DNA of 64,000 nucleotides from Pyxicephalus adspersus (lineage: Eukaryota; Chordata; Amphibia; Anura; Pyxicephalidae). The notes below the pieces were generated by a model, which ran no database searches, was not told the origin of the DNA, and worked only from the letters and a program-made list of their open reading frames with translations. The position numbers and the translations under genes were made by a program. The stretch lies in contig NC_092860.1 in the NCBI RefSeq assembly GCF_032062135.1, positions 128,627,749 to 128,691,748 on the forward strand, written 5' to 3'. Positions 11,346 to 23,704 of this stretch are shown here, one piece after another. Position 1 is the first letter of the stretch. Every line of letters begins with the position of its first letter.

Positions 11346-14300
11346 CTTTCTTCTACTGAGCACAAATCTGTGGAGTCCTTCTCCACTGATCTCTAGTGTA
11401 AAGAGAACTGAAAATCAAGGTAAGCAGGCATGTATGTGATTAAAAAATTAAAAAAATAATTGTAATTTTTTTCTTTTCTGATCATTGTTTTTTTACTTTT
11501 CATTTCATTTTTTCTCACCAGTCTTACTTTGCTGTATGCATTGGCCATGCAAATAATGTGTAGAAAAAAAACAAGTAGGAAGTATTTGTTTGGGGGTATT
11601 TTTATTAACTTGCATGGATACTTTAAGCGATATAATGGACATTATTTTAATGATATGATTTACATAGTAATTACAATAAAACAATTAATTGTACTGGCAT
11701 CTCCAAATTTACCAAACAGAGCACTGTGATTGTTGGAGCTAAAGGCTACGTTCAAACTGGCGATGAGATTGTAGTTTTACGGCTTTTTTTCACCCGAATC
11801 AGGGCAGCCTATTGACCACTGTATAATATGCAAAAACTTGTTCTTCACAAACCTGTGCAAATGGCCAAAAGCTGGAAAGGCACCAGCTGCCTGGAACTGC
11901 TTGCTGATACTGAGAGACTAAGCACAGAGTGTCAGATCAACTGCTTGCTCCTACCACAGGTCTGAACATAGCCCAAAGTCTCAGATGACCATACAACAGA
12001 TACAATTTATATTTTAGGAACACCACAGCATAGCAAGGCACTTTTATTAGTAAATTCAGCACATGCATGCTGAAACATGTGCAAGTGTGCACCACAGGGA
12101 CACGTGTAGTAATTAACGCATGGATACAGTTTGCTTGTCCATGCAAGATCAATGCATATATTATCCTTTAGTCAAACAACCTTAATGTGTGGGCCACAAC
12201 CAGCTTATAGTGAGATCAGAGCTTGATCAATAAAATATAGGGCTCATATTTATACCCAACAAGGTAAGGAGGATAATAGCTCCTGCAGGGTTTAATAGGC
12301 AAGACAACCAGGGGCATAAGATAAGTCATTATAAAAATCAGAGCCAATTATCAAGTAGGTTGTGCCATATAAATTACTGGAAAAGGGAGATTGTACTGGT
12401 TTTGGATACAATTTATTAAACATTGTCATGTTTAACTAATGTTCTATGTCCTTGTTGAATAATTAATATAAAATGTAAATAGACTCTTAATACAAGGCAC
12501 ACCCATGACACATAAGGCACACAGCATTTTGTATGGATACCGGATACTACAGTAGAAGTTGCTTTTATTTTCAGACCGGCTCTTATCTATTAAAACTTTA
12601 ACCAGTCACTTCCCATTCACTTCAATTCACTAAGATGTGTGTATAAATCTCAGCATGAGCTACTGCACTCTATAAACAAAAACAGATAAATAAAAAAGCC
12701 TGCTAAATCTAAAAGCCATACCTGGCTAGCTGGAAATGCAAATATGACTTTTTTTCTGCACTATTCCTATCCTATGTTTATCCAGCTAAATAGAAACATA
12801 TTATTAGACATGACTGTAATAGAATTTTATACACTGCACATTCACTTAAAATGTAGTACTTTGAAATTTGGCTGTAGTGCGCTTTAACATTAACAATAGT
12901 GAAAGCTTAATAAAGAAACAAAAGAAAGTTAACAAGTGAATACACTGAAAAGAACTGAAATATTGATAATTGTATGTTCGGCTTTTAAAACTGTGAACAT
13001 ACGTGGGAAACCATTTAATATAATGGAGTTGTTTACAAAGGTCTGTCTAAAACATTCTTTCAAGTGACACTTTGTACCATAATAAAGAAAACACTAAAAA
13101 TAAACCCAGATTGTTGCTAGGTCAGGCATTTAGTCTGGATAGTGAGGAGAAAGCAAAAGGTTGCTAGGAGCACTGGAGCCACGTCGGTCTCTTATAGGAC
13201 ATAAAAGAACTGTTACGTAATAGCTAATAATGGTATTTATTAACTGATTCAAGTGTCTGAGATGTTGGGAGAAATACACAAGCCTGGCTTATCATTTAGA
13301 CCTCGACATATTTCTTGAACAAAGCTTGAATAGAACCAAGAAAAAGAAAATAACAAAATGCTTAAAAGCAATAAACCATATGGCAGTCACTAAGTGCAAA
13401 TGTTTTATTTTTTTTTTTATATCATATAGGCTGCTATAAAAGTACTGAAGAGAGCACTAAAGAAAATGTATTACATACAATTGTATCATGTGTTAGCAGC
13501 CTACTGAATGTATAGATTTTTATGAACATCTTGGGTATAGCACAGTTCAGTGGTAAAGCTGGCATTTGAGCTGCATTTTTATTTTTTTAGAAAAAGGCAT
13601 TGCAGCCTCCTTTCACCTATTGACTGTTTCTGTTTCTTCAAGGTTTAAATGTAAATGTTTATTATTCCACTCTCCACATTTTTCTAAACTTACTTGACCA
13701 GGAGTTGCAAAGTTGCGTTTTTCGTGCAGCTACACCTACTGGTGGAATATGGGTATTCCTACATGAACATTCAGTGTATGATCAATCCTTGGTACATAAA
13801 AACATAAATAGTATTACCCATCTCCATGACTTTTTAATAAATGGGTCAAAAACCATGTCAAACTGTACACTGTAGCACAGCTGATTGACTACTTGTGCTG
13901 TTTTATTTTTTGGCCTGAGCTCATACTATGTGAAATGTAGGTACTTACACAGCTTGCAAAAAACACATTTAAAATGTATTCATGAATACAGAGCAAAACT
14001 ATTATGTGCCTGGCTTTCAGATTTCAAATAATTTTTCAAATATAAGTTACATTACTAACTTAGTCTTTACTTTTAACATCCTAATTTACTCAGAAAAAAT
14101 ATATCTCTGTAGTCGCTAAAAAATGTACATTTTTTACAGTAATGTATTTGTGTCTTTGGGGATTCTATGGAAATAGCAGAGCAGCAGGAAGGTATTTAAC
14201 AATTTGTGACGTCAATATGTTACTCTTAGTATTCATGTAAGTATAACCCAGCGCTCAATTTAATATAAAATTTAATACAAAATATAAACACCATATATCT

Positions 14301-15334
14301 TCTTTTAATCCATCTGAAAAAATGTCACTGCGCATATATGCCCGGTGCTGAACTGTTTTCGCCTGACACTGCTACTATTACCAGCTGAAGCCTTCGAGAT
14401 GAAGCAATAACTTATAAGAAGCAGCTACATGCATAAAATTGAATAATGGTGACCTTTAATTGAACCAGGCAGTGTGACAATCTCAATAAATTAAATCTTT
14501 CTGGAAGTGTACCATATTTTGCTTGGCTAATAAATTGACTGGTATGTCAGCCATTGCAAAGTCTATGGCATTATGATCCTCCTCTTACTTCTAAAATACA
14601 CACTTTCCCATGTTCCTTTCTTCCTTACACCACAATCATAAAGAAAAAAAAGTCAAGAGGACTTCAATAAATCATTACTTTACAGTTCCAAGTCTAAGGA
14701 ACAGCCTTAGGAACAGCGTTACAAAATCTATATTTGCTGAAAATACAGCAGCTGAACTTTGAGATAAAACTTGTACTTTTAACCCTTTTCTTCAAACCAA
14801 AAATGGCAGAGGAAACCTAATTACTATTGGTACAATGTTGGGCTTACTTCTTACATACTTCTAAAAAAAGAAAATAATCCACATTTCTGTATCTCCTTAT
14901 TCTGATTGGATGCAGACTGTATACTACCATGAAAGGCTAAATTTGGAAGATTTACCATTTGTATTTCCAAAGTTTCACATTTTATAGGGATGGATAATAT
15001 ATTACAGGTGTTATTATTATCTGTGTTCCTGTTGGTGAGATTTACTCTTCTATCTGTCTGGGTGGTAATGATCACTAAGACAGAATGTAATAGAAAAATC
15101 AAAAAGATACAAATAAAGAGGTGCACAGGAGTCAACCAACAAGGGCACTTTTTCCAGTGACATGTCTAAGAGAGGATTTTCTACTGGAGTCACATTTCTA
15201 TAATCTATCCAATGCAAAAACTATATATGCTTAAATCTTTTAGCTTCTAAGGGCAACAATCAAACAAGATGACGTTTATTTCCAAAACAGGCAACCTAGG
15301 TAAGGTATCAAGGGCAGAAAGTCCCTGTTCAATT
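11346..15334. other. no gene; one possible repeat near 11.75 kb
   Basis: About 4 kb without a supportable gene. The piece around 11745-11870 (GGCTACGTTCAAACTGGCGA, then CACCCGAATCAGGGCAGCC) has the look of a frog MITE end, but no matching inverted end was found. A 94-codon minus-strand frame at 14851-15135 begins with a hydrophobic run, but has no homolog I recognise and low-complexity composition. Confidence 0.5.
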
Positions 15335-15529
15335 GGGCCCGATTGATTAAAGCTCTCTTCAAGACTGGAATGGATAGACTTTCATCAGTCAATCTGGGTG
15401 ATCCAGCAAACCTGGTCTATGAATAAAAACATTTGCTAACAAATTTGAAACATTTTATTTTTAAGAAATCTATTCCAGGTTTGCTGAGTCAGCTGGATTA
15501 GCCTTGGAGAGATTTAATCAATCAGGACC
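15335..15529. mobile_element. palindromic MITE (family P), full-length copy
   Basis: Ends are GGGCCCGATTGATTAAAGCT and, on the complement of the right side, GGTCCTGATTGATTAAATCT. The arms share GGTGATCCAGCAAACCTGG-type words with the other copies, and the centre is AAACATTTGCTAACAAATTT. Length about 195 bp, no frame. It is 204 bp from the next copy. Confidence 0.85.
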
Positions 15530-15550
15530 ATTAGTTAAATATAACAAATT

Positions 15551-15570
15551 GGGTGGGGGTGGGGGGTAGG
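15551..15570. repeat. G-rich tract, marginal G-quadruplex candidate
   Basis: GGGTGGGGGTGGGGGGTAGG has three runs of three or more G and a final GG, so only a two-tetrad or bulged quadruplex is possible. It is listed because G-rich sequence is rare here. Confidence 0.4.
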
Positions 15571-15636
15571 ATTTGAAGAAACTGTTCTCCTAGTTCTACT
15601 TATTAGGCACATAGGGCACTAGATCTTTGCCTAGAT

Positions 15637-15658
15637 CTTTGTATGTTGACATACAAAG
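15637..15658. repeat. perfect 10-bp hairpin
   Basis: CTTTGTATGT and ACATACAAAG are exact inverted copies around the 2-base spacer TG. No role is evident. Confidence 0.6.
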
Positions 15659-15732
15659 TGGAGAGGAATGTTAATGCCCTCTTCTAATGGTATAAACTCT
15701 CTCTCTCTCGCCTACCAGACCTTGACGCAATA

Positions 15733-15928
15733 GGCTTAAGTTAATAAAGCTCTCCTACACTGGAGAAGATAAACTATAATGGGAGAACATGGATGATCAA
15801 GCAAACCTGCAATGGATCTGGTCCAGGATTGAAAACATTTGCCAACTAGCAGCAAATGATTTTAACAAACCCATTCCACGTTTGCTGGATCATGCAGATC
15901 ATGCAAGAACTTTGATAAATCAGACCCA
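15733..15928. mobile_element. palindromic MITE (family P), copy lacking its outermost left bases
   Basis: The left side begins at TTAATAAAGCTCTCC. The right side ends AAATCAGACCC, the complement of the family start GGGTCTGATTT. The interior CCAGGATTGAAAACATTTGC and AACAAACCCATTCCACGTTT matches the other copies. An 83-codon frame from 15789 runs through it and is a by-product. Confidence 0.8.
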
Positions 15929-15929
15929 A

Positions 15930-17090
15930 TGTACAGCCTTTTGTAATAAATGCTACCCTAGGTACTATACCAAAAAGATCAAAAAGAAGACATCACCCTG
16001 TACCTGTAATCTAATTTTTAAAATGGATAGTAAAAGATGATGTTTTCACTGTTAACTTTTCAGGGCTATTCAGAGTCTATGATCTAACATCGCCTAATTT
16101 ATTATTGTAATTATTATAAATATTATTTTAAAACTTTGTGGTTCTCAAATAGTATGACCTGTTATGGGGGGTTGCTCTGGTAGGTGGAGGTGGTATTTTT
16201 GATTGTCTCAGTAAAGTGATGCAGTTTTAGCAGACAAATTATGTCTAGCACAGATCTGAGTAATTTTTTTCCATTACTTTCATAGTTGGTAAGCACTTAA
16301 GAGTTACAGATGCAAATCTCTCAGGGGATACACATGATCCAAGTTAAGAGATATATTTTACAAACTGCTATCCGAAGGGGAACATGCATAACACTTGAAA
16401 GCCACATCTTTAGCAAACAACTCTGTGTATTCAAAAGCAGAAATTTGCAGATGTTTACTAGTAAAAATCAGTTATCATTCTGAACTCCAAAATACCGAAA
16501 GAAGCTGAATGAAAAGAATTATGTGAAACATGTATAAGGGCTGGAGAAAAATAAAATCATTGGAGTTGGAGAAAGAGTATTATTATCCTTAACACTAAGG
16601 CTCTATTTATAAAACTGGGAATCAGAAATTTCCTCAAACACCCTTTTGTGGGAATCTACTAGGTCAATGTGTTTCAATGGCAGTAAGTTATCACCACAAG
16701 GGAATGTCAGATTCCCTGTTTTATAAATGGAGTCTTAAGGCACCACCATCTTTTGCTCTAGGTGCTCTTTACCACTCACTCACAAATTGTGTGAGACTTC
16801 CTGTGCTCTATGGCTGTGCTGTTATCAATGGCATTGTTCTCATCTGTTTATTGGAACTGCAGAACTATGCCCCTCTAATATCTGCTGTGTAGACAGATAT
16901 CAGAAGAGAGAGTAATTCAAGAGAATAGGTAGCCCTAGGGTGGTGCCCAGATTTAGTTAATAAAAATGGAAGAAAGAGGAAAAGCAGAGAAGGCAATATT
17001 TACAATATATACCTCTGCAATATATACCTCCATTCACCTCTTCTGTTAATGTTATGGCAACTATTTATATTTTCATAGCTACCATCTTAC
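15930..17090. other. no gene or recognised repeat
   Basis: Complex sequence. The 71-codon plus frame at 16677-16892 contains a leucine-rich stretch but no domain, no upstream promoter signal and no splice sites I would trust. Confidence 0.5.
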
Positions 17091-17094
17091 CCTC

Positions 17095-17147
17095 CATATC
17101 CCCTGATGAAGCCATAAAAGGGCAAAATGCGTCGGGAAGGAGATATG
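17095..17147 (+). ncRNA. hammerhead-ribozyme-like motif, catalytic G mutated
   Basis: Order of parts: stem I strand CATATCCC (17095-17102), core CTGATGA (17103-17109), one extra A, stem II GCC (17111-17113) with GGC (17121-17123), then AAAA (17124-17127) where GAAA is expected, TGCG, TC (17132-17133), and the returning stem I GGG (17134-17136) plus ATATG (17143-17147). The strand CATAT pairs exactly with ATATG and CCC with GGG around a 6-base bulge, an arrangement normal for type I hammerheads. The G to A change at 17124 affects G12, a base needed for catalysis, and lies at a former CpG, so this copy is probably dead. Confidence 0.55.
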
Positions 17148-17150
17148 CTA

Positions 17151-19085
17151 TACATAATTACACTTATTAAATATACTGACTATCAGTGTACCATTAAGCT
17201 TGATTGACTGTATGATGATAATTGCCAACTATACATCTTTTGTATTGTGTTTATTTGTACTCCCAAGTCAAACATTGTTTAGTTATCCTTATTTGCTTCT
17301 CCTCTTTTTTGCCTCGAAAATATGAAAAATAAAAGACCACTACCACCAATCTAGGTGGACAAAAGTGGGGAGATAAGTCTGTATAACATTTTTTTTAACT
17401 TGTAGAGAGTGTTTGGTTTTCTGATAAATTAGTGCCTTTAACTTGCAATATAAAAAGTAATACTCATAATTAAAAAAAAAAAAAAGATGGTCCTTAAAAG
17501 TCTCATTTGCCCACTTTGCCAAAAATGTTCCCATAGCTCATTATTTTCCAACCCCTAACTGGGTGCAGTTTAGATCATGTCCTGTGAGACAAGACACATT
17601 TTGGGTTATTTTACATATTTTCCATCATTTTCTAAATGAAAGGAAAAACTTTATATTAGGTAATGCTCTTCATTTGAGCTGCCTAGCTCTGTGTCCTTTA
17701 GCAAGTCTTTTTACATGTTTTTAGAAAGACTTTCATTACTTTAGAAGTATCAAATGCAACAGTGATGATATAATTGCTTCATTTTTGTGACTTAGCTATT
17801 GATAACTACTCTTCCAGGCTCTTATATGGAATGTTCTCAGGGGCTGTTTTGGCAGATGGCAGAAAGATTATGTTTAATGATTTAAGGCTGCATTTGTACA
17901 TTTCTTGGTATTAGAACCATGCTATGTTAAACAATATGTCAGGAGCAGCATCAATGTGGGCTTCCTATTTGGCTTACACTTAATACATGTGTGGGATGGG
18001 AAGACGTTCCAGTGATGGCGGAGAATACAGAGCTTTGTAAACTGACAAGTTTATCGTTCAGTATTGTTCTAAGATTTTCTAGGAACACAAGGCAATATGA
18101 AGCACTTGTACTAATTTCTAGAGCTATTTTCATTTATTTTTCATATAAGAGAGCGATTTGACATGCAAGCATCGAAATATGCTACAGTGCCTGTCTTCAG
18201 TCTGTGAATTAAATACACTTTGTCAATATGTATTTGTCAACTCGACAGTTTAAGTACCTAAAAGCAGTTAAGGGCAAAAAAGGTTTATGAACCTTGTCCT
18301 TTGGGATTAAGAGATGTTCTCTTCTGCAAGTCTGAAAATGAATACAAGATCTGGAGACATATGCTATCTTCCAGTCAATGCTAAAAAGATATTTTTTTCT
18401 AGGCAAAATAAATCTATGAGCAAAGCTTGGGATGATATTATAAAATTCAGCATTTTATATAAATGCAATCTGAATGAATAAAAACATTAACCATATATTT
18501 AATAGCAATACCAATAACCAATTAGCATTAAAACAGCACAAATACACAATTTTAACAGGGAATTAGGTTCTGTATGATCCAATGGCCCTCTGTAGACTTC
18601 TATCCCCTGTCCTTTTGCCCATGGCATTCGCAGAAACTGACAGGTAGTTACCGATAGGAATATGAATAGGAAGTACCCAAACCTAATGAATGGAATGCAC
18701 ATTTCTAGTAATCCTAGTAAAACGTACTAGTCTCCCCAGTGTTATATTTTTGGGAAATACTCTAAACATATTTATTATTAAAGTCTGGCTAATAAAAATA
18801 TGTTAAAAAATGTATTGTATAATAACTTTCTTTTTATATACTTTACCTATTATCTACGAAAGCATATTCATTATGCAAGAAAAAGGCTTTATAAATTAAG
18901 TTCTCAGAGAGATTTAGAATTTCAGTTGGTGTGATGGTTTTGATGATTTTTAATTCATAAAACCAAATGAAAAATATTATGTTTATTATATGAACAAATA
19001 TACACAAAGGTCTTTGGATTGCCCCATCTAAGCACCACATTCCCTGAATGAACCATCAGAACAGTAAAACATTTTAAAAGTGCAA
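17151..19085. other. no gene or recognised repeat
   Basis: Complex A+T-rich sequence with a poly(A) run near 17471. Small minus-strand frames at 17340, 17951, 18209, 18499 and 18843 (60 to 67 codons) share no domain, spacing or common strand signal that would make them exons. Confidence 0.5.
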
Positions 19086-19187
19086 AGTTTGTACAATTTA
19101 ATTTTTATATTTATATATATTTGTGTATATATATATATATATATATATACAAATATATATAAATATAAAAATTAAATTGCACAAACT
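19086..19187. repeat. 102-bp near-perfect palindrome with a (TA)n centre
   Basis: The left arm starts AGTTTGTACAATTTAATTTT. The complement of the right arm starts AGTTTGTGCAATTTAATTTT. The match then continues through TATATTTATATATATTTGT in both, one difference in about 39 bases. The centre is alternating TA. It would form a long cruciform or RNA hairpin. It may be a MITE or a replication-generated inverted repeat. Confidence 0.85.
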
Positions 19188-19260
19188 ACCAAGAAATCCA
19201 GTTCACCAATCATATTCATGTTTCAGGTCTTATATAATATACAGTAGAAAGTTTTTAAGT

Positions 19261-19305
19261 GACTCTTAATTCATTTCAAGGATCATGCTCTTCTTCAGGA
19301 GAGCA
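19261..19305 (-). ncRNA. doubtful hammerhead-like relic
   Basis: On the minus strand CTGAAGA (19298 to 19292) is followed by an extra A and, 13 bases later, by GAAA (19277 to 19274), then TGAATT. That is the order of hammerhead core blocks with normal spacing, and the extra A is shared with the two better motifs. Stem II is weak, and stem I pairs only as CTC with GAG after a mismatch. Chance similarity cannot be excluded. Confidence 0.2.
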
Positions 19306-21079
19306 AATTATCTAAAATGTATTTTACATTAAGTTTTTTTTTTAAATGCCAGATAATAATACACCCTCATATGTTTTACTTACTTGAATAAAGCCTTTAT
19401 TTTTGTATATTGTGGTTTTATGAAGATCTCATTTTCAAATTTGTAATTTTTCTGATTATTATATAAACCAAACATTTTTTGTTAAGGGATACAAAATGGG
19501 CTTTAGACCACATTTATGGAAGGTCTACCAAGACACATAGAAATAGAAGGCTTGGATTACAATTTTGTAATGATATTGTCTTAGCCTACTTATGTTTTTG
19601 AGAACTTTTGTGAATGTATAGGGTTAAATGTGAGATAGATTTGTCCGGGGTTATCCTAAAAGGCAGTAGTAAAAGCCTTAAGCTAGGAAAACATAAAAAA
19701 AATTTAAAATACATATGTAATGTTAAGTAAATAGACTCAGTACAGACTACAGAGAACACAATCACATCATTATTGAATACTCTAAATAAGGTGTATTTTA
19801 CTTCCAAGAAATCAATGATATTGTTATTCTAACTCAAGAAAACAAGACACGGTGATTACTTAACCACGATTTCCAAGATAACAGAATATGAAAACTATGC
19901 AGACATAAAAAGAGCTAAAATCAATGAAAAATAATTGAATTGCTAATCATTTGTTGACAATAACCTGATCTAGAATACAATGTGGCCTCCAAGCTTTTGA
20001 TTTCTTCCTGCAGAGGATGGTCAGCTTCTCACAGCCATTAGGATTCTTTAGCATACCCTGGTTGGAAGATTACAGTTATGTTTTAGCGTATGTAAAGGCC
20101 ATTTTTGTGGGGGGGGGGGGTATTTTTAAATTAAATAGGGAAGGAATAGCTCTCAAAGTTTTATTGCTGTTTGTTTTTGATCTGGAGATTCATCCCCTAA
20201 TTTTGTGACGAAGACAGTGTGGAAAATCCAACATTTTCAGTAGTCATAAAAGCAAGAAATTAAAAAGATCATCCAATGGAAAAACTTGTTCTGAGGACAA
20301 CTCCATGGGGTGAATAGGGTTTGGAGAGATTTTCTCTCACTTCCTGTGGTGAGTTTAGGACAGAAAAGGAAAATCTCCTTAAATAGGCACATATAGGAAA
20401 AAAAGGTTTTGACCTTTTTCTGTTCTAAGCAAAACTAAGAAAAAATGACTGAATGTAAAAAAAACAAAACTCCAATGCTGTGTCTCACAGTAGTGATCTT
20501 GTCACCAAAAACACTCACCATCAATAGGATCTCTAAAGCCCTCACTCCTATGCACCTACAGTGTTGTGTCCCCAAGGGGTTAAATACTAACAAACACCTT
20601 GCAGGTTCTCCAATAGAGAGGATGCAGATATATGTTCCCTTTACCCCCTAGCAATCCTGATGATGATGCCAGCAACAAATTGCTAGTGTGCAATGAGTAC
20701 AAAGTGTTTTGAGTATGACTAACAGAGACAAATAAGGCTCGTAAAATTGTTCATTTAAATAAAAACAATTAGAGTGATATGTTTGCTGTTCACAACCTGC
20801 ACAAAGTATTAGAAAATGAACTAATAGCAATGTTTAAAATCAATTAAAGCCCAATTACTCTTTCAGTTCAAATCAGCATAATGTATGCCAGGTGCATACA
20901 AAGGTATGTAAAATCTTGCAATTTGTTGTCCTTGAAAAGCGAATAGGAAAAGGCGATGTCCACTGCCAGCATGCTGCTTGCTCTCTGTGTGGAAGCCATG
21001 GTCTTTTAGATGTCTGAGTTGCAATATTGTTGTCCACCAGTAGATGGAGATGTGTCCTCATGTAAAATGCGTAACAAAC
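19306..21079. other. no gene; one poly(G) run
   Basis: Complex sequence. A run of 12 G occurs at 20109-20120. Frames of 60 to 73 codons on both strands show no domain. Confidence 0.5.
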
Positions 21080-21335
21080 TAATTATTAATTTATTAATAA
21101 TTATTAATAATTAATAATAATTAATAATTATTATTATTACTACACAGTATTTTATTACCTTTCATATTACACAGCACTTTACAAAGTCCACTAGATGTCT
21201 CTCAAAGGGTCTCACCATCTATTCTTCCTATCACAGTCACATGGTCATATGTTTTTAACACAGTCTATGGTCAATTCTTTTTTTTTTGGGGGGGGGGGGA
21301 GCAATAACCTTACTGCATGTTTTTGAAATGTATGC
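21080..21335 (-). mobile_element. dispersed repeat with L2-like end, minus orientation
   Basis: Begins with an (ATT/TAA)-rich tract, then ACACAGCACTTTACAAAGTCC, TCTCAAAGGGTCTCACCATCT, CATGGTCATATG, ACACAGTCTATGGTCAATTC and a poly(T)/poly(G) run before TTACTGCATGTTTTTG. The same ordered words are at 28668-28890, and, in opposite orientation, at 35104-35395. On its own sense strand the family ends in a '(G)CGCTGTGTAATATG'-type motif shared with the L2-type tails here. Confidence 0.6.
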
Positions 21336-22605
21336 ACATACCAGTGAAGTGTATACCACTAGGCGAAAAATCTCCCACGTTTTTAGCTTATGTGACATCT
21401 TCATGACCAGGTTGATGACAAAACAGCAATTATCAACTATGTAGCTGTAAATTGTGAGTTGCCTGTTTAATGAGATTTTTTGACTATAAAAACAAGATGC
21501 AAATCAACATACCAAACAACAAATTATTTAGCTCCTTCTTTGTGTTTAAGAAAATAGAACTGAATCATTACCTTTTTATTTTTTACATTACTATATAAAA
21601 TTAGTATTATTTATTTCATACATATCTTGTGGTATCGCTTTTGCTTTTTGTACAATATTAGAATGTGTTGATAGTGGTTTCTTAATGACCCAGCTTTTCC
21701 TTATTCTCTAGCTAGAAATAATTGAACTCAAGTCTCAATTTCACAAATGGCTTTCTAAACCCTAAACTAAAAGCTTGGTCATGGATTTGTAGTTATAGGT
21801 CAATTAGGTCTCTCATTAGAATGCAAAGGATACAATTTCACGCACCATTTTTTAACACAGAAATGTGGGAAGTTTTTTTTTGGGCTGTTTCTAAAAGGTA
21901 GAGAATAAGGTAACATGTTTGATTAATACTGTGAATCTAAACATTAACTAGACATTTAGTTTGATAAAATGTATATAGCTAAATGTTTAGTTTATAGCCA
22001 AAAAGACAACAGTTTTCACCTTTGTTGCATCTCATCATTGCCTCCTCCAGCCCCTTTCACCCTCTTGACTCACTAGCCCCAGTGTCAATTGCTTGAAAGA
22101 CAGGGTGAGAACACAGGGTGCACAATAGCATACATATATCACCCCAGAACAGGAGGAGCCTTAAGTGGGGATCTTTCTTCTAAAGCTAAAGCTCCTGGGT
22201 TCTACCAGGGACATCTCCATATGACTCTTCTTTCCAATAGCCCTTCCAAACTTTACATTTTGACTGCATCTTTTGCCACACTCACACTTTTTACATTACC
22301 CTAAATTAAATTTTCCTATATTCTGCATTATGTACTGATAACAATAAGTCATTTTAAATAGAGAGGATATGTTTTTGTCAATGTTGGGATTAGAACTCAT
22401 ACTGCTGTGATCCAACTACATGAAAAGGTTGGAATCTCTTTTATGACATGGTTGGTTGACTTCCCAAAGGTGTAGAGAATATTCCCTGTGCTGATGAAGG
22501 ATGCACAGTGTTCATTTTTTTTAAGTGCAAAGTAAACATTTAACTTTGTTAAGTGAACACACTATCATTTTAGTAAGTGAATTCCTGTCTGTAAAGATAT
22601 CCCCC
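21336..22605. other. no gene or recognised repeat
   Basis: Complex sequence. A 71-codon plus frame at 22089-22304 lies just before an L2-type tail and has no domain. Confidence 0.5.
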
Positions 22606-22778
22606 TCCTCTTAGATAAGCTCTTCGGGGGAAGGCTCCTCTCCTCCTCCTTTGTCACTGTTTGTATCTGTCTGTTACTTGCAACCTCTACTTAATGTACA
22701 GTGCTGTAATATGTTGGTGCTATGTAAAAACTGTTATTAATATTAATAATATTAATAATAATAATAATAATAATAATT
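22606..22778 (+). mobile_element. L2-type LINE 3' tail
   Basis: CTTAGATAAGCTCTTCGGGG, TTGTATCTGTCTGTTACTTG, CAACCTCTACTTAATGTACA and GTAATATGTTGGTGCTATGT occur in order, followed by an ATTAATAATA tail. Closest in the window to the copy at 9201. Confidence 0.75.
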
Positions 22779-22858
22779 GCTGAGTCCTGAAATGTTGATG
22801 ATTCCTGATATTCTAACAACTGGTTTTCTGGAATATTTTTTGATAGTCAACATGTGTG

Positions 22859-22901
<43 letters not shown>
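22859..22901. repeat. (TA)n microsatellite
   Basis: About 20 TA units with one CA interruption near the left end. Confidence 0.95.
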
Positions 22902-22904
<3 letters not shown>

Positions 22905-23665
22905 CATGCGATATTTACATATATATTTTCATTTAAGTTTTAGACATGGACCATTGTACTGATTGAACTGATCTAAATATTAAAATAAAAGAAGAAGAAA
23001 CAATATACATAGGTGGTTAGAAAAAACCTAGCTTTTGTAATTTTAGAGCTTACCAACAGAAAAAGACAAAGAGATAGGTATTTTTTATTCAGACATCCAC
23101 ACGGGATTGATGGATTCCATTGACTAAACAGGCCTTTTTTAAAAATGTTGCTCTTTTCTCTGTCATATTTTCAGTCTGCATAGGCAAATAGCAACTCATT
23201 TGAAATGCACAATTATTCAAATGTTCAGTACGGAAAGGTGTAGCAAACTGTTCTGCAACATAACAGACTATAACAGCAGGGACAAATTTACTTTTTTCCT
23301 ATTTTTCTCTTTGTAAAAAGATATTGTTAAATCTGCAATCCTTATATGTAAGATTTACTTAATCAAGAGTCTGGCCCTCAACTGTTTTTTATTCAGGTAT
23401 ACAGAAAATATACTTTTTTAGTGAATTGTACATTGAAAAAAAATGGCTCCTAAAATAATAAAGACAAAGTTGTCTTTATTATAAAGTCAAAAGCGGTATT
23501 TTAGATGGAAATTGTTTTATTGATTTTCATTGCTTTTTCATCTCACAGAAGTTCGGGGCCAGGTATATTAAAAGCTATTCTTGATTCACATATTGAAAAG
23601 GGTTAAGTGGATAGTAAGGCTTTTATATGTAACCTAATCATCAGGTAAATTAAAATGATAATGAC
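22902..23665. other. no gene or recognised repeat
   Basis: Complex A+T-rich sequence without a notable frame or repeat. Confidence 0.5.
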
Positions 23666-23668
23666 AAA

Positions 23669-23704
<36 letters not shown>
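23666..23704. repeat. A12 tract followed by (AT)n
   Basis: Twelve A run into about 14 AT units. Confidence 0.95.

Noticed and set aside
22490..22515. CTGATGAAGGATG as a further hammerhead core
   Set aside because: No GAAA block or closing stem follows within range.
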